Of a stretch of DNA of 64,000 nucleotides, positions 63,941 to 64,000 are shown piece by piece; the stretch's first letter is position 1, and every line of letters begins with the position of its first letter. The notes under the pieces were generated by a model. It saw nothing but the letters and a program-made list of their open reading frames with translations, ran no database searches and was not told the DNA's origin. Origin of the DNA: Bedellia somnulentella (lineage: Eukaryota > Arthropoda > Insecta > Lepidoptera > Bedelliidae); the NCBI GenBank assembly GCA_963576735.1, contig OY755173.1, positions 19,872,873 to 19,936,872 on the forward strand. Reading direction: 5' to 3'. Position numbers and translations under genes: made by a program.

Positions 63941-64000
63941 TAAATAAAACATAGTTCAGGAATCGAGTCTCACACATTGTTTATCAAAGTAATTTTTAAA

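Noticed and set aside
1..64000. CRISPR arrays, rRNA genes, bacterial operons or viral insertions
   Set aside because: Repeats are dispersed retroposons of eukaryotic type, genes are spliced, and no rRNA sequence or non-retrotransposon viral protein was seen.

Overview
The window is insect nuclear DNA, almost certainly from a moth or butterfly. Four split genes are spread over 64 kb in AT-rich sequence. Their exons carry consensus splice sites and every exon junction keeps phase. The introns are packed with lepidopteran-type repeats: Helitrons ending in CTAG, a tRNA-derived SINE, mariner, BEL/Pao and several LINE relics. Gene order is: (1) 8225-15162 (+), an AA15 copper-dependent lytic polysaccharide monooxygenase (LPMO), nine exons seen, signal-peptide exon not found; (2) 19661-40487 (+), a complete six-exon homologue of TPRG1L (hSac2 domain, 350 aa); (3) 51196-43947 (-), an unrecognised 414-aa lysine-rich, low-complexity protein, three exons; (4) 52475 to beyond the right edge (+), the first eight exons of a hemocytin/hemolectin-like secreted protein (signal peptide, short tandem repeats, EGF and sushi-like modules, start of a vWD domain). 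Genes 2 and 3 converge with poly(A) signals only tens of bases apart near 43.7 kb. Genes 3 and 4 diverge from a 1.28-kb gap at 51.2-52.5 kb. The four genes are not an operon and no shared pathway is implied. The LPMO acts on chitin or other polysaccharides outside the cell, the hemocytin-like protein in clotting or haemocyte adhesion, and TPRG1L homologues in neurons. | Region by region: 1-8.2 kb is a repeat field. 8.2-15.2 kb is the LPMO gene. 15.2-19.6 kb is a mostly empty spacer ending in a 1-kb hAT-type element just upstream of TPRG1L. 19.7-40.5 kb is TPRG1L, whose 12.6-kb third intron holds a four-level transposon nest: SINE, then Gypsy, then BEL/Pao, then a DNA transposon. 40.5-43.9 kb is a probable long 3' UTR. 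43.9-51.2 kb is gene 3, with a Helitron, SINEs and LINE relics in its introns. 52.5-64 kb is the hemocytin-like gene, with a LINE, a hAT-type MITE, a second copy of the same Helitron and several SINEs in its introns. | Two short retroposons dominate. 'SINE-A' (about 250 bp, about 30 copies) has target-site duplications of about 10-19 bp and shares its last 40 bp with a LINE ('LINE-B'), so it is probably mobilised by that LINE. 'SINE-C' (about 370 bp) has a tRNA-like head. Two SINE-A copies lie within about 16 bp of a coding-exon splice acceptor. No previously undescribed host system was established. The strongest leads are the transposon nest with its internally deleted members, the SINE-A/LINE-B pairing, the SINE-A insertions at splice acceptors, two in-frame LPMO microexons with a GC-AG intron, and the unassigned transposon whose ends match a CACAGTG heptamer. 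SINE and LINE labels here are my own working names.
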